Source: Leptospira bandrabouensis
GTDB lineage: Bacteria; Spirochaetota; Leptospiria; Leptospirales; Leptospiraceae
Direction: 5' to 3'
DNA length: 64,000 bases
Assembly (NCBI RefSeq): GCF_004770905.1
Contig: NZ_RQHT01000003.1
Location: forward strand, 145,023 to 209,022
A program made the translations under genes and the position numbers. Within the stretch, counting starts at the first letter, position 1; each line of letters begins with the position of its first letter. The notes below the pieces were generated by a model, which made no database searches, was not told the DNA's origin, and was given only the letters and a program-made list of their open reading frames with translations. This document shows, in pieces, positions 28,939 through 39,580 of the stretch.

Positions 28939-30060
28939 ATGGCAGTTCCATTTATAGATATCAAACGATTTGAACCAGGATTTTTGGACACCTGGAATGA
29001 AAAAGTAAAGTCCATGTCAGTAAACGCACAGTTTATCGGTGGAAACGAAGTGACCGATTTGGAAACAAATCTTGCCACTTGGGCAGAGACAAAGTATGCC
29101 ATTGGTTGTGCCAATGGTACTGATGCTTTACAATTGGCACTGCGTGCTGTGGGAGTAGGTCGTGGCGACAAAGTGTTGTTACCCGACTCTACTTTCTGGG
29201 CGACCTTTGAGGCGGTGGTGAATGTTGGCGGTGATCCTTATACTGTGGATACCAATCCTATTGACTTACAAATGGACTTCCAAGTATTTAAGGAAGCGGT
29301 CGAAAAAGTAAAACCAAAAGCAGCTCTTGTGGTCCATTTATACGGCTGGGGAACAGCAAACATTGAAGAACTTCGAAAGTTCTGCAAAGAAAAAAACGTG
29401 GCTCTCATTGAAGACGGGGCACAATGTTTTGGAGTCAGACACAATGGAAAGTCCTTATACAAAGACGCTCTTATTTCCACTACATCCTTCTATCCTGCAA
29501 AGGTGTTAGGTGCTGCCGGCGATGGTGGTGCTGTATTTACAAACGATGAAGAGTTATCAATTGTCACACGTAGGCTTGTTAATCATGGACGCACTTCGCA
29601 TTATGAACATGGACTTGTGGGTTGGAACTCAAGACTTGATTCACTGCAAGCTGCCTTTTTAAATTTATCTTTAAAACATCTGCAAGCACGCATTGATTCT
29701 CGTAAAAAGTCACAAAACATATACTACAAAGAATTACCAGGTCTTGGAATCGGTGTCATCAAACCTCCTAAAGATTACGAGGAAAATGGATATTGTAACG
29801 TGACTTTGGTGGACCCTGAAGTTCGTCCCAAAATCGAGGCTGTTCTCAAGGACAAAGGGATTGGATTTGGAAATATTTATCCAGGTGCCATGTCTGACCA
29901 ACCAGGCGCCAAACCATACCTCGTCGAAAGATTTGGAAAGGATGGAAATGCACGTAGGATTTCTAAATCCGTTCTTAACTTTCCACTTTTTGCATATATG
30001 ACAGATTCTGAATTGGATGAAGTGTTTAGTGCGATAAAAGCCTATAACGCAAACAAATAA
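28939..30060 (+). CDS. DegT/DnrJ/EryC1/StrS-family PLP aminotransferase
   Basis: This sugar aminotransferase-type enzyme usually aminates a UDP- or dTDP-keto-sugar. The internal aldimine Lys lies in [18 protein letters not shown] near residue 190. The phosphate-binding [13 protein letters not shown] is near 55-67, and DGAQCFG near 160 contains the Asp that contacts the pyridine nitrogen. The 373-residue length is normal. It probably supplies an amino sugar for LPS or another glycoconjugate, but no other sugar genes adjoin it. Its stop overlaps the next start by one base. Confidence 0.88.
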   Translation: MAVPFIDIKRFEPGFLDTWNEKVKSMSVNAQFIGGNEVTDLETNLATWAETKYAIGCANGTDALQLALRAVGVGRGDKVLLPDSTFWATFEAVVNVGGDPYTVDTNPIDLQMDFQVFKEAVEKVKPKAALVVHLYGWGTANIEELRKFCKEKNVALIEDGAQCFGVRHNGKSLYKDALISTTSFYPAKVLGAAGDGGAVFTNDEELSIVTRRLVNHGRTSHYEHGLVGWNSRLDSLQAAFLNLSLKHLQARIDSRKKSQNIYYKELPGLGIGVIKPPKDYEENGYCNVTLVDPEVRPKIEAVLKDKGIGFGNIYPGAMSDQPGAKPYLVERFGKDGNARRISKSVLNFPLFAYMTDSELDEVFSAIKAYNANK

Positions 30061-30827
30061 TGGAAAAGTTTAGAGTCGGAGTATTTTTATTCTTTTTACT
30101 CATCCTTGCGGTGCTTACTTTTAGTTTGTCTAAAAGTTGGCGCCTCTATGATGATGCGTATGAAGTCACAGTAGAAACTCCCGAGTCTAAGGAAAAAGAT
30201 AATAGTCCTGAACCTTCGGATCGTTTGGATTTGGAAGATGGGAATGGAAAGATCTATTGGAAACAATACTTTATTTACCCACATGGACTGGTCACTGAGT
30301 CAGGTGGGTTTGGTCCTGATGGGATTTTAACTCACGCTCGTAACTTATATTCGATCAATTTGAAAGATGGAAAGGTGCAAAAACTTTTCCCACACGATGT
30401 TTACATTTGGGATTTTTTTGTGGGAGAGTTTGAAAAAAAATCTTTATCCAATACAATCGATGATCCCAAAGAAGATGTCTTACAAATCGAGAAAAAACTT
30501 TTAATTTTTGCTGTAACAGAAGATAGCAATTTGGATGGAGTTCTCAATTATAAAGACCATAAGTTTGTGTATCTTTATGATCCTGATACCAATCAATTGG
30601 ATTCTTTATTGCCAACTGGATATCATTTTCGAAAACTTTTATACAATTCTTTGAAAAATCACCTAACGTTGGTTTTGGGAAAAAATCCAGAACCTCAACC
30701 TAAAAATCCAAAGAAAAAACTCCCAGAGCCTCCGTTAAAACTCCATCTTTTCGACTACGATGTTGTTTCAAAAAAAGGGGTACTCAGTGGATCTCTTGAA
30801 GCTTTTGTAACACAAGAAGCCAACTAA
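30060..30827 (+). CDS. Membrane-anchored or exported protein of unknown function
   Basis: This 255-residue protein has an N-terminal hydrophobic helix (about residues 7-24, VFLFFLLILAVLTFSLS). The hydrophilic body carries a possible Ca-binding-like DSNLDGVLNYKDH segment (about 158-170) and a proline/lysine stretch near 215-230. ATG overlaps the TAA of the aminotransferase gene. DSNLDGVLNYKD resembles a dockerin or EF-hand loop, but only one copy is seen. No family assigned. Confidence 0.68.
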   Translation: MEKFRVGVFLFFLLILAVLTFSLSKSWRLYDDAYEVTVETPESKEKDNSPEPSDRLDLEDGNGKIYWKQYFIYPHGLVTESGGFGPDGILTHARNLYSINLKDGKVQKLFPHDVYIWDFFVGEFEKKSLSNTIDDPKEDVLQIEKKLLIFAVTEDSNLDGVLNYKDHKFVYLYDPDTNQLDSLLPTGYHFRKLLYNSLKNHLTLVLGKNPEPQPKNPKKKLPEPPLKLHLFDYDVVSKKGVLSGSLEAFVTQEAN

Positions 30828-30838
30828 AATTTAGGTTT

Positions 30839-31672
30839 TTAATTTTTCCCCATCGCTTCCAAATTAAAGATAAACCCGAATTGAAACCCGGCAAGATTAA
30901 TAGATTCGGAAGAGAAAGCATTCGATTTTAGGATTTTTCGTGAGCCATATACTTCTATGGATAAACCAAATTCAGGTGTGATGAAATAGTTAGTTCCAAA
31001 AGTGACACGGCCACCAATCCCTGTCCCTGGATGTGTATCAGTTGGGTAAAATAGATTGTTTTGTTGGCCGTTGCGATATTTGGATTCAAAATTGAGAACA
31101 CTCAGTTCTAATCCAACAAAGGGATCAAATCTGTTTCTATAGAGAAAGTGGTAGTTGAGTCCCATCCCATAATTTCGATCTCTGTAAATTTTGTGACCTA
31201 TTGGTACTGCTTCAATGTAAGTGGTGTATCCGTTAGGGTTTTTAGGATCAGCTAAAGCAATTTGGTTTGAACCTTGAGATTTAATGGAGACGACGCTATA
31301 AGAAATAAAAAATCCAATATGATCAGTGAGTCCGTATTCCATAGAAACTTTAAGTGTGTCCCCTGCTTGGACTTTGTCTTTGGTAAGTGGGATACCATTT
31401 GGGAAAGGAAAGGTCCCAATCATTTTTACGGGAGTAACTCCTAAATTCGCTTGGGCCTGAAGACCATTTTGGTAGTTTTTTTCAGTTTGAATGAGTGATC
31501 CTCCTGTGTAATTAGTTTCCCCTTGGAGGTAAGTTAAATAATATCCACCTTGGTAAAAACCAAACACGGGTTCCGGCCTATTAGATTGAGCGAACAAAGA
31601 AAAAATTGGCAAACATACTACGAGGAGATAAGTAGAAATTAAATTAGGATATTGGAATGCAAGTTTTCTCAT
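30839..31672 (-). CDS. Putative outer-membrane beta-barrel protein
   Basis: This 277-residue protein has a signal peptide (to about residue 28, SLFAQS). The rest is built of alternating amphipathic strands rich in Gly, Tyr, Phe and Asn (for example YGMGLNYHFLYRNRFDPFVGLELSVLNF), ending in a strand with aromatic residues (GFQFGFIFNLEAMGKN). This is typical of small outer-membrane barrels of Leptospira. I chose ATG at 31672; a TTG two codons upstream is less likely. Its 3' end faces the preceding plus-strand gene across 11 bases. Role unknown. Confidence 0.75.
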   Translation of the reverse strand: MRKLAFQYPNLISTYLLVVCLPIFSLFAQSNRPEPVFGFYQGGYYLTYLQGETNYTGGSLIQTEKNYQNGLQAQANLGVTPVKMIGTFPFPNGIPLTKDKVQAGDTLKVSMEYGLTDHIGFFISYSVVSIKSQGSNQIALADPKNPNGYTTYIEAVPIGHKIYRDRNYGMGLNYHFLYRNRFDPFVGLELSVLNFESKYRNGQQNNLFYPTDTHPGTGIGGRVTFGTNYFITPEFGLSIEVYGSRKILKSNAFSSESINLAGFQFGFIFNLEAMGKN

Positions 31673-31778
31673 TTCCAAATTTTGAAAGACCAGTTAATGC
31701 CTGTCAAATGGAAAAAGGAATAGATGGTAAATGGATTTTTGCGCCTAAGGTGATGGACTCTTCCGTAGTTTTAAACAA

Positions 31779-31811
31779 AAAAGCCTTGAGATTTCTCCCA
31801 AGGCTTTTATT
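31779..31811 (-). terminator. Strong terminator after sucA
   Basis: AAAAGCCTTG (31779-31788) and CAAGGCTTTT (31799-31808) are perfect 10-base arms with a 10-base loop. On the minus strand the stem is followed by a run of Ts (TTTTTTGTTT), and on the plus strand by TTTTATTT, so it can work both ways. It lies 38 bases beyond the stop codon of sucA and ends the sucB-lpd-sucA operon. Confidence 0.9.
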
Positions 31812-31845
31812 TAAATCACCTGTTGATGTTAGATGCTATTATAAC

Positions 31846-34614
31846 TTAAGATAAAGCATCCTTCACTAGGTCTTCTTGTTCTTTTAAGTGAGTGACTACG
31901 TGTCCACAAGCAGGGCTTGGGAACTCGGAACGACCTGCATAATGCAGACGTTTGTTTTCTGGCATCACTGCTTCGATACGATCTCTTACAAAGAACCAAG
32001 CTCCTTGGTTTTTTGGTTCTTCCTGTACCCATACAAATTTTTTCAGTTTTCCGTAACTTGTGATCATTTGTTTGATATGGTTTTCTGGGAACGGGTAAAG
32101 TTGTTCAATCCGAACGACTGCTACGTTTTCCAATTTTTGCGCATCGATGGCTTTGCGTAAGTCGTAATAAACTTTTCCAGAACAGAAAAGTAACTTCTCT
32201 ACCTTTTCTGGTTTGGCCACTGGATCAGGAAGGATCTTTCTAAAAGCACCCGTTGTGATATCTTCCAAACTAGAAGCTGCCTCTTTCAAACGAAGGAGAG
32301 ACTTAGGCGTCATGATGATGAGTGGCTTTCTGAAACTTTGGAGGATCTGACGACGTAGTATATGGAAATACTGAGCAGGTGTGGTTAGGTTTGCCACTTG
32401 GATATTATCAAGTGCACAGAGTTGTAAGAACCTCTCTAGCCTTGCCGAAGAGTGTTCAGGACCTTGACCTTCGTATCCATGTGGGAGTAAACAAACAAGA
32501 CCAGACATCCTTTGCCATTTGATTTCGGAGCTGGAAATGAATTGGTCAAAGATCACCTGTGCGTTGTTAGCAAAGTCACCAAACTGTGCTTCCCACATCA
32601 CAAGACTACTTGGATCAGCGAGAGAATACCCATATTCAAATCCAAGACAAGAATATTCAGAAAGAGAGGAGTTAACGATCTCTATCTTTGCTTGTTTCTC
32701 ACTGATATGATTGAGCAGGGTAAGTTTTTTCCCATTAACGATGTCGGAAAGAGTGGCATGTCTATGAGAGAAAGTTCCCCTTTGTGCATCTTGTCCCCCA
32801 AGTCGGATGGGAAATCCATTTTCCAAAATGGAACCAAAGGAAAGTGCTTCAGCAAAGCCCCAGTCAATTGGAAGTTCCCCAGCACCCATTTTTTTACGAT
32901 CCTCTAAAACTTTAATGTGTTTTGGGTTCGCATTAAATCCTTGTGGTAGGGTGGTCACTGCTTTCACAATTCCACCTAACTGTTGTTGGAGAAGTTCGGT
33001 ATGTACATCAGAATCCAAAGGTTCTTTCGTGTATCTTGACCAAACTCCACCAAGGGTATCGACTGTAATGCGAGTGTCTTTTTCTTTGGCTTGTTGGAAG
33101 GAAGTTTCTAAACCTTGTTGGATTCCGTCTTTAATGAACTGGATTTCTTCTTGTGTGATATCGCCACGTTTTAATAACTTCTCTTCATAAATGGAGATTG
33201 TTTTTGGATGTTTTTTGATGATATCATACATCTGAGGTTGTGTGAAAGTTGGTTCGTCTGTTTCGTTGTGACCAAGCCTTCTGTAACAAATCAAATCGAT
33301 GATCACATCTTTTTTAAATTTTTGACGATATTCTAACGCAAGTTTTGTGACTCGGTAAGTAGCTTCTGGGTCATCTCCATTTACATGGAAAATGGGAACT
33401 TGGAAACCTTTGGCAAGGTCTGTAGCGTAAAGTGTAGATCTAGATTCACTTGGGAGAGTGGTGAATCCAATTTGGTTATTGATGACAATGTGGAAAGTTC
33501 CACCCACTGTATAACCATCTAAGTTCATCATGTTGAGAGTTTCTGCCACTACCCCTTGACCCGCAAACGCTGCATCCCCGTGGATGGCCACTGGCATAAA
33601 TTTAGAACGGTCTGTATCCTTTGCCATTTCTTGGCGAGCCCGAACCGATCCAAAAATCACTGGGTCTACGGCTTCTAAGTGAGAAGGGTTGAAAGCAAGG
33701 GAGAGTTTGACTTCTTTCCCGTAATGAGTCATGACATGGTTGGAATAACCAAGATGGTATTTTACGTCCGCATAACCAAGTTGGCCTGGGTTTAGTTTTT
33801 CTTCGAACTCAGCAAAGATAAGACCAGCTGGTTTACGGATGATATTCACAAGCACATTGAGTCGTCCTCTATGTGCCATCCCGATCACAAGGGCATCCAT
33901 TTTATGACCCCCCGCTTCTTCCACAAGGGTATCGAGCATAGGGATCATGGTTTCCCCACCTTCGAGTGAAAATCGTTTTTTCCCTACGAATTTTTTGGCG
34001 AGGAAATTTTCAAAACTATCCGCTTGGTATAGTTTTTCAAACAAACGTAAGGCGGTCTTTTTGCTGATGGGCTCGTTGTTGGCAAGAGGTTCCATTCGGT
34101 TTTGTAACCACTCACGTTCCTCATCATTAACAAGGTAGTAGTGTTCACAACCGATCGAACCACAATAGGTTTTTTCAAACCAATCGATGACGTCTTTTAG
34201 TTTTGCTTTCCCAAGGTTGGCAATTCCAGAATCCACTTCTGTTTCTAAGTCACTTTGTTTGAGTGCTCCGATTTTGAGATCGATGAATTCGCGGTTGGGT
34301 TTGTTGATCCCTAGTGGATCGAGGTTTGCAGCTAAGTGACCTTGCCTTCTATAAGCATTGAGAAGGTTGATGATCCCGAAGTCGCTGAGTGAAGAATCTT
34401 TTCTGTGTTCGGTGGATGCATAATTTACATATCCATTTCCACCAAATCCACTTCCATTGGACCCGTTACCGGAAACGGATGATCTTTCTAATTCACCAAA
34501 AAAGTCGATCCAGTCTTTTGATAAACTCTGCGGATCTTCTTTGAATTGTTTGTAATACTCTTCCAATAATACGACGTTATCGCCGTATAAACTCATCATC
34601 TGGTCGGTTGTCAT
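31846..34614 (-). CDS. sucA: 2-oxoglutarate dehydrogenase E1 component
   Basis: This thiamine-diphosphate enzyme decarboxylates 2-oxoglutarate and transfers succinyl to the E2 lipoyl group. The N-terminal ELYLLEEYY-like E2-contact helix, [21 protein letters not shown], and the ThDP/Mg block [17 protein letters not shown] with NNQIGFTT are diagnostic. The [19 protein letters not shown] block is typical of the family. The length, 922 residues, is normal. It is the last gene of the operon, with an intergenic gap of 34 bases after lpd. Confidence 0.97.
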   Translation of the reverse strand: MTTDQMMSLYGDNVVLLEEYYKQFKEDPQSLSKDWIDFFGELERSSVSGNGSNGSGFGGNGYVNYASTEHRKDSSLSDFGIINLLNAYRRQGHLAANLDPLGINKPNREFIDLKIGALKQSDLETEVDSGIANLGKAKLKDVIDWFEKTYCGSIGCEHYYLVNDEEREWLQNRMEPLANNEPISKKTALRLFEKLYQADSFENFLAKKFVGKKRFSLEGGETMIPMLDTLVEEAGGHKMDALVIGMAHRGRLNVLVNIIRKPAGLIFAEFEEKLNPGQLGYADVKYHLGYSNHVMTHYGKEVKLSLAFNPSHLEAVDPVIFGSVRARQEMAKDTDRSKFMPVAIHGDAAFAGQGVVAETLNMMNLDGYTVGGTFHIVINNQIGFTTLPSESRSTLYATDLAKGFQVPIFHVNGDDPEATYRVTKLALEYRQKFKKDVIIDLICYRRLGHNETDEPTFTQPQMYDIIKKHPKTISIYEEKLLKRGDITQEEIQFIKDGIQQGLETSFQQAKEKDTRITVDTLGGVWSRYTKEPLDSDVHTELLQQQLGGIVKAVTTLPQGFNANPKHIKVLEDRKKMGAGELPIDWGFAEALSFGSILENGFPIRLGGQDAQRGTFSHRHATLSDIVNGKKLTLLNHISEKQAKIEIVNSSLSEYSCLGFEYGYSLADPSSLVMWEAQFGDFANNAQVIFDQFISSSEIKWQRMSGLVCLLPHGYEGQGPEHSSARLERFLQLCALDNIQVANLTTPAQYFHILRRQILQSFRKPLIIMTPKSLLRLKEAASSLEDITTGAFRKILPDPVAKPEKVEKLLFCSGKVYYDLRKAIDAQKLENVAVVRIEQLYPFPENHIKQMITSYGKLKKFVWVQEEPKNQGAWFFVRDRIEAVMPENKRLHYAGRSEFPSPACGHVVTHLKEQEDLVKDALS

Positions 34615-34648
34615 ATTCTCTCCCTAAAACAACAAAACAACAGTTAAA

Positions 34649-36055
34649 TTACGAATGGATGGACCATTTCGCATCAGCATCCATCGCCGCTTCCCGAAGT
34701 ACTTCAGAAAGAGTAGGATGGGCATGTGTAGAACGAGCAATGTCTTCTGCACTCGCACCAAATTCAAAAGCAATCGCCGCTTCTGCGATCATATCCGAGG
34801 CCCTGGGACCTACGATATAAATGCCTAGGAGTTTGTCCGTTTTTTTGTCGGCAATGACTTTGACTTGTCCATCCGTTTCATTCATGGCTTTGGCACGAGC
34901 ATTGGGTTTGAACATGTACTTACCCACTTTGTATTCGATTCCTTTGGCTTTGAGCTCTTCTTCGCCCTGTCCCACCCAAGCCACTTCTGGCCAAGTGTAA
35001 ACGATCCAAGGAATGGCTTTGTAATTCACATGGCCATACTTACCACAAATGAGTTCAGCAACGGCAATCCCTTCGTCTTCTGCTTTGTGAGCAAGCATAG
35101 GGCCGTCCACTACATCACCTATGGCATAAATATTAGGAATATTGGTTTGGAATTTGTTCAGTTCAACTTTGACACGACCTCGGTCTGTCATCTCGACACC
35201 AATTTCTTTGGCACCAAGTCCGTCTGTGTTCGGACGGCGACCAATGGAAACAAGAACCTTGTCTCCTTCGAGAATGGATTTTTTGCCGTCTTTGCCTTCG
35301 ATTTCCACTTCTACTTTTTTTCCTTTGACCTTGGCGCCATGCACTTTGGTTTCAAAGAGAAAATTGATTCCTTGCTGAGTTAAAAGTCTTTCGGCAAGGG
35401 AAGCCATCGCTTGGTCAGCGGTCCCGAAAAGTCGTGGCATGAGTTCCACCACAGTCACTTTGGCACCGAGTCGTAACCAAACAGAGCCGAGTTCGAGTCC
35501 AATGACCCCTGCACCTACAATGATTAAGTGTTCGGGAACGGAATCAAAACCAATGGCATGATCCGAGGTAACAATGTTTTTTCCATCCACAGGAAGGGGA
35601 GGGATTTCGATCGGTGTCGATCCAGTGGCGATGATGATATTCGTTCCACTAATGGACTCTTTTTTTCCATCTTCACTTGTGATAGAAATTTCTGTTTTAG
35701 AAACAAAACTGGCGTGACCCAAGTAACGAGTGATTTTGTTTTTTTTCATCAGGTAATCTACACCTGAGGTCACTTCACTCACCACTTTGTCTTTACGAGC
35801 CATCATTTTAGCAATGTCGATTTTGACATCTTTGACAGTAATTCCATGATCGGCTAATTTGTGTTTGGTTTTGTGAAATTCTTCGGAAGAATCGAGAAGG
35901 GCTTTGGAAGGGATACAACCTACGTTGAGACAAGTCCCCCCGAGAGTTTTTCTTTTTTCAATGATGGCGACTTTTTTCCCGAGTTGGGCTGCACGAACCG
36001 CAGCCACATACCCACCAGGACCTGCACCAATGACAACGATATCATATTGTTCCAT
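34649..36055 (-). CDS. lpdA: Dihydrolipoyl dehydrogenase (E3)
   Basis: This FAD enzyme reoxidises dihydrolipoamide with NAD+. [17 protein letters not shown] near the N-terminus binds FAD and [16 protein letters not shown] carries the redox-active Cys pair. [17 protein letters not shown] is the NAD site. The dimer-interface HAHPTLSE at the C-terminus contains the catalytic His-Glu pair. The length, 468 residues, is normal. It sits between sucB and sucA and is probably shared by other 2-oxoacid dehydrogenases. Confidence 0.97.
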   Translation of the reverse strand: MEQYDIVVIGAGPGGYVAAVRAAQLGKKVAIIEKRKTLGGTCLNVGCIPSKALLDSSEEFHKTKHKLADHGITVKDVKIDIAKMMARKDKVVSEVTSGVDYLMKKNKITRYLGHASFVSKTEISITSEDGKKESISGTNIIIATGSTPIEIPPLPVDGKNIVTSDHAIGFDSVPEHLIIVGAGVIGLELGSVWLRLGAKVTVVELMPRLFGTADQAMASLAERLLTQQGINFLFETKVHGAKVKGKKVEVEIEGKDGKKSILEGDKVLVSIGRRPNTDGLGAKEIGVEMTDRGRVKVELNKFQTNIPNIYAIGDVVDGPMLAHKAEDEGIAVAELICGKYGHVNYKAIPWIVYTWPEVAWVGQGEEELKAKGIEYKVGKYMFKPNARAKAMNETDGQVKVIADKKTDKLLGIYIVGPRASDMIAEAAIAFEFGASAEDIARSTHAHPTLSEVLREAAMDADAKWSIHS

Positions 36056-36063
36056 ATTTGTGC

Positions 36064-37290
36064 CTATACCTCAAAGAGGAGTCTTGTTGGGTCCTCTACC
36101 ATTTCTTTAATCTTCACAAGAAACTGAACTGCTTCCTTTCCATCCACGATTCTGTGGTCATAAGAAAGAGCCAGATACATCATTGGGCGGATGACAATTT
36201 GATCATTCACAACTACCGCGCGTTTGACGATGTTATGCATCCCGAGAATTCCCGATTGTGGAGGATTTAGGATTGGTGTCGACATCATCGATCCATACAC
36301 ACCCCCATTGGAGATGGAGAAAGTTCCCCCTTCCATATCTTCCAAAGAGATTTTACCGTCTTTCACTTTGCCAGCAAGCCTTGCGATCTCTTGTTCGATT
36401 TGGGCAAAACTGAGAAGGTCGGCGTTACGGACAATTGGAACCACAAGTCCTTTCGGTCCACCCACGGCCACTCCAATGTCGTAGTAGTTTTTATAGACAA
36501 TGTCTGTTCCGCGAATCTCTGCGTTGATGGCAGGATATGCTTTTAATGCTGCCACGGCTGCTTTGGTAAAAAGAGACATGAACCCAAGACCCACACCATG
36601 TGTTTCTTTGAACTTGTCTTTGTATTTATTGCGAAGATCCATAATCGGAGACATATCCACTTCGTTAAACGTAGTGAGGATGGCCGCTGTATGTTGTGCA
36701 TTGACAAGCCTACTTGCAATCGTTTGGCGCAGTTTTGTCATTGGCACTACTGTTTCTCTTGGACCAGCGTTTGCCGAAACAACTACCGCTCTTGGAATCT
36801 CAGGACTTGCCGCTGCCTTAGGAGCAGAGGAGCTTGCGCCACCTTTTTCCATAAAAAGAATTACATCTTCTTTTGTGATTTGTCCGTTGCGACCGGTTCC
36901 AGTGATTTTGGAAACATCTAACTTATTTTCTTCGATGAGTTTACGCGCCGCTGGAGGAAGTTCTTCGTTCACTTTGCCCGTGTTAGGTTGGGCACTTGGT
37001 GTTTCTGCTTTCGGAGCCGGGGCAGAAGCACTAGCAGGAGCCGAAGCAACAGCGCCTTCTTCGATGGTCCCCATAATATCACGCACATGAACCACATCCC
37101 CCACCTTTTTGGTGATGGATTTTAAAACCCCAGAAGTGGGAGCAGGAATCTCTAATGAGACTTTGTCTGTTTCTAAAATAGCGAGCACTTCGTCTACTTT
37201 TACGGCATCGCCTTCTTTTTTGGTCCAAGCACTGATGGTCGCTTCGGTTACGGATTCCCCCATCTCGGGGACTTTGATTTCTATTGCCAT
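36064..37290 (-). CDS. sucB: Dihydrolipoyllysine succinyltransferase (E2 of OGDH)
   Basis: This is the lipoylated core of the 2-oxoglutarate dehydrogenase complex. A single lipoyl domain has the lipoylated Lys in ETDKVSLEI (about residue 43). An Ala/Pro-rich linker follows (about 80-105). The E3-binding domain is [18 protein letters not shown], and the catalytic His is in [16 protein letters not shown] near 378-392. The length is 408 residues. It is the first gene of the unit, 8 bases ahead of lpd, opposite the usual sucA-sucB order. Confidence 0.97.
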   Translation of the reverse strand: MAIEIKVPEMGESVTEATISAWTKKEGDAVKVDEVLAILETDKVSLEIPAPTSGVLKSITKKVGDVVHVRDIMGTIEEGAVASAPASASAPAPKAETPSAQPNTGKVNEELPPAARKLIEENKLDVSKITGTGRNGQITKEDVILFMEKGGASSSAPKAAASPEIPRAVVVSANAGPRETVVPMTKLRQTIASRLVNAQHTAAILTTFNEVDMSPIMDLRNKYKDKFKETHGVGLGFMSLFTKAAVAALKAYPAINAEIRGTDIVYKNYYDIGVAVGGPKGLVVPIVRNADLLSFAQIEQEIARLAGKVKDGKISLEDMEGGTFSISNGGVYGSMMSTPILNPPQSGILGMHNIVKRAVVVNDQIVIRPMMYLALSYDHRIVDGKEAVQFLVKIKEMVEDPTRLLFEV

Positions 37291-37448
37291 GAAATGTTCC
37301 TTAGCAGGTTTTTAGAGAAAAATAGCGTTTTTGAGGAGTGAGATCCCATTTGAATCTAAGACTACCGTAACTTAGTTAAAGGTAAAAACGCAAGCGGAAA
37401 AAACGAAAAGACCTTGAGTTTCAGTTTGGTCACCATTGTGTAGCAGGT

Positions 37449-37982
37449 ATGATCCGAACGTTTCAAGGCATTACACCTTCTCTCCACCCTACGGCCTGGG
37501 TGGCACCTTCCGCTGATGTACTGGGAAAGGTAAGTATTGGGGAAGAGTCCTCGATTTGGTTCCAATGTGTGTTAAGAGGTGACGTAAATACCATCACCAT
37601 TGGCAAACATGTGAACATCCAAGACATGACTCTCGTACATGTGGCAAGAGATTTGTATCCTGTGACCATCGGGGATTATGTATCCATCGGCCACCATGCG
37701 ACCATCCACGGTTGTGTTTTAAAAGACCATAGTTTTGTCGGGATGGGAGCCATGCTTATGGATGATGTGGAGATTGGAGAATGGTCCTTTGTGGGGGCAG
37801 GATCCCTGGTTCCTCCAGGGAAAAAAATCCCACCAGGTGTACTCGTCATGGGTAGCCCCGCCAAAATCATCCGAGACATCACTGACAAGGACCGCGAGAT
37901 CATCACCCGCACGGCAAACAACTATGTGAAGTATAAAGAAAACTACCGGGCGGAAGGAATTGGGGGCACCTCCCTTTCCTAA
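37449..37982 (+). CDS. Gamma-carbonic anhydrase-like hexapeptide protein
   Basis: This 177-residue left-handed beta-helix protein belongs to the gamma-carbonic anhydrase/YrdA family. The hexapeptide turns ([37 protein letters not shown]) and the metal-binding His in LVHVA and GHHATIHG are in place. [15 protein letters not shown] is the typical C-terminal block. Many members have no measurable carbonic anhydrase activity, so the activity is uncertain. It diverges from sucB over a 158-base region and is followed by a structured non-coding stretch. Confidence 0.88.
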   Translation: MIRTFQGITPSLHPTAWVAPSADVLGKVSIGEESSIWFQCVLRGDVNTITIGKHVNIQDMTLVHVARDLYPVTIGDYVSIGHHATIHGCVLKDHSFVGMGAMLMDDVEIGEWSFVGAGSLVPPGKKIPPGVLVMGSPAKIIRDITDKDREIITRTANNYVKYKENYRAEGIGGTSLS

Positions 37983-38506
37983 CGGAAAGGGACCGGGTGA
38001 TCCGCTCCAATCTTATCGCATCCTGCGATAAGGATTTCCGCTACTCCCCCTTGTGCGGGGAGGGATTGTTTTTCGAATCACTAGAACCATTCTAGGTTTC
38101 CCTTCTCTGTTGACTAAATCCCTTGACCGAAATTAGAAAGTTTCATTTTTAAAAGAAGAGGGTTCAGTTTGTACACACTCATTCGTTTTGAAAATGTAGA
38201 ATTAGCACATATCCAAGTAGAGAAGGGCGGAGTAAAATCATTTCCCTGCGGTTTTGATTCATCCAAACATATAATGGAAAAATCATCCCAAAGATTAGAT
38301 TTAAAAAAAATCCGAGTGGCTGTGGCCAAATCAGCCAATGCTGATTCCGATATTTGTGGCACTTGTGTGGGTGCCTTGTATTCAAATTGACCAAAATTCT
38401 GTTTAGGTGTTAGTCAGTCAGTTCCTTACTGGAGTACCTTCACCTAAAAAAGAAATAACTTCGCCCTATGGATGAATTTCTATATGACGAAGTTAATCAC
38501 TTTCGT
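37983..38506. other. 524-base stretch without a convincing gene; several inverted repeats
   Basis: This region has CTTATCGCA/TGCGATAAG (38012-38020 and 38024-38032, 3-base loop) and a GC-rich CTCCCC/GGGGAG hairpin at 38044-38062 followed by GATTGTTTTT. It also has TTTAGGTG/CACCTAAA (38402-38409 and 38441-38448) and TAACTTCG/CGAAGTTA (38456-38463 and 38488-38495). Two opposing open frames of 73 and 82 codons (plus 38169-38390, minus 38114-38362) look like they could be a gene remnant, but neither has a ribosome site or known motif. The first 90 bases resemble a dispersed intergenic repeat, which needs a genome search. Confidence 0.5.
38044..38070 (+). terminator. Probable terminator after the carbonic anhydrase-like gene
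   Basis: CTCCCC (38044-38049) pairs with GGGGAG (38057-38062) around a 7-base loop, and GGATTGTTTTT follows. The T-run begins about six bases after the stem, which is loose for a classic terminator. It sits 61 bases beyond the stop codon of the gamma-carbonic anhydrase gene. Confidence 0.5.
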
Positions 38507-39244
38507 TTATTCTAATATAAACTGAACCTTCCTGTTTGGCTTTACATAATTTGCGATTAAAGAATCCTCACGGAATTCGTATTTACAATATTTTTCGAAG
38601 TTTTTATTGCAGGTCACCTTTCCATCAATTAATACATTGTTAGAGAAAGTCCCTTCTTTTTTTAATTGGTAGGAGAAAACGGTTTCGAGATAATATGTTT
38701 TCTCAATCTGTGTTATGCCTTTCCCATCATATTGTGTATTTTTAAAATTTCCTTGGTGCATTCGGAACGTAAATCCATCAGTAAAATAACTAGTTCCAGA
38801 TCCTGTGTCACAGGCTCCAACACATAAATTTCCTTTGATCCAGTTCCCGTTAATGACCGTGTGGTTGGGTAACTTGATGGAACCTGGACCATCTTGTATC
38901 TCGTCATTCAAAAAGGTACCAGTAACTTTATAGCCATTTGGATAAAAAATAGTGGCCTTACCCATAAGCCTAGTATCACCATTTTTGTTTTCCCCCCAAA
39001 TTCCTTCAAAAATTGTCCCAGGAGGCACTCCACGGGATTCCTCTTTTACGCAAGCGTCACCAGCATGAATTTGTTTTCCGAAGCCGTTAGGTTTACTGTT
39101 TTTAACCTCTCCTTCGTAAACATCGCATTCTTTGGATTTAAGTTTGGCAATTCCAGAGGAACATGCTTTGTCATCACACATCCAATAAGAATGACAGGAA
39201 AAGAGAAAAAACATTGTAGATAAAATTAAAAAATATTTAACCAT
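38507..39244 (-). CDS. MORN-repeat-like lipoprotein
   Basis: This 245-residue protein starts MVKYFLILSTMFFLFSC. The Cys at about residue 17 fits a spirochaetal lipobox (FLFSC). The body has MORN-like repeats: YEGEVKNSKPNGFGKQ, ATIFYPNGYKVTGTFLNDE and similar Gly/Asn-rich beta strands. There are several further Cys (for example CDDKACSS, NLCVGACD, CNKNFEKYC) that could form disulfides. I chose ATG at 39244; a longer frame begins at 39298. MORN proteins mediate lipid or protein contacts. The partner is unknown. Confidence 0.75.
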   Translation of the reverse strand: MVKYFLILSTMFFLFSCHSYWMCDDKACSSGIAKLKSKECDVYEGEVKNSKPNGFGKQIHAGDACVKEESRGVPPGTIFEGIWGENKNGDTRLMGKATIFYPNGYKVTGTFLNDEIQDGPGSIKLPNHTVINGNWIKGNLCVGACDTGSGTSYFTDGFTFRMHQGNFKNTQYDGKGITQIEKTYYLETVFSYQLKKEGTFSNNVLIDGKVTCNKNFEKYCKYEFREDSLIANYVKPNRKVQFILE

Positions 39245-39580
39245 TTGGAGTAAATCAATAGGATTAAAAAATTTTTGCAACGATTTTTCACATAACATAT
39301 TGTAATCGGTAGGTAGCCTTCCGTTTGCAAAAAATTTAAGGTCATTGTTAGCTTGCCATTTGATTACCTTTCAAAAATACAGAGTGAATTAATTTTTTAT
39401 AACAAAGGGTTTTTTGCAAATACTTGTGCATAGTGTTCGGATTCATTTTATTTACTTTCGTAGTTTTCCCAGGCCATGATTGACAAATATCAAGAAGGCA
39501 TACCCTTAAAAAAAGAACAACGGAGTTGATTCTCTTTCTTATCCAAATAACTTTCGACATGTTAGTTGGGGGAAACCGAA
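39245..39580. other. 336-base divergent intergenic region
   Basis: This AT-rich region separates the MORN-like lipoprotein (minus) from the Aer-like chemoreceptor (plus). I see no gene in it. Near the right end it contains the FNR-type palindrome at 39480-39493, described separately. A short frame on the minus strand (39348-39560) has no support. Confidence 0.6.
39480..39493. promoter_or_regulatory. FNR/CRP-family-like palindrome upstream of the Aer-like receptor
   Basis: TTGACAAATATCAA has half-sites TTGAC and ATCAA with the 4-base spacer of FNR/NnrR boxes (consensus TTGAT-N4-ATCAA), with one deviation from the consensus. It lies 88 bases upstream of the TTG start at 39581. No obvious -10 box sits at the class II distance, so activation or repression cannot be decided. 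It resembles the box before nirK at 43268-43281. Confidence 0.6.

Noticed and set aside
31657..31854. 65-codon plus-strand frame spanning the sucA terminator
   Set aside because: It runs through the terminator hairpin and overlaps the outer-membrane protein start, with no conserved features.
38402..38495. attC-like integron site from the two inverted repeats at 38402-38448 and 38456-38495
   Set aside because: There is no conserved GTTRRRY/RYYYAAC core pair and no integrase or gene cassette next to it.
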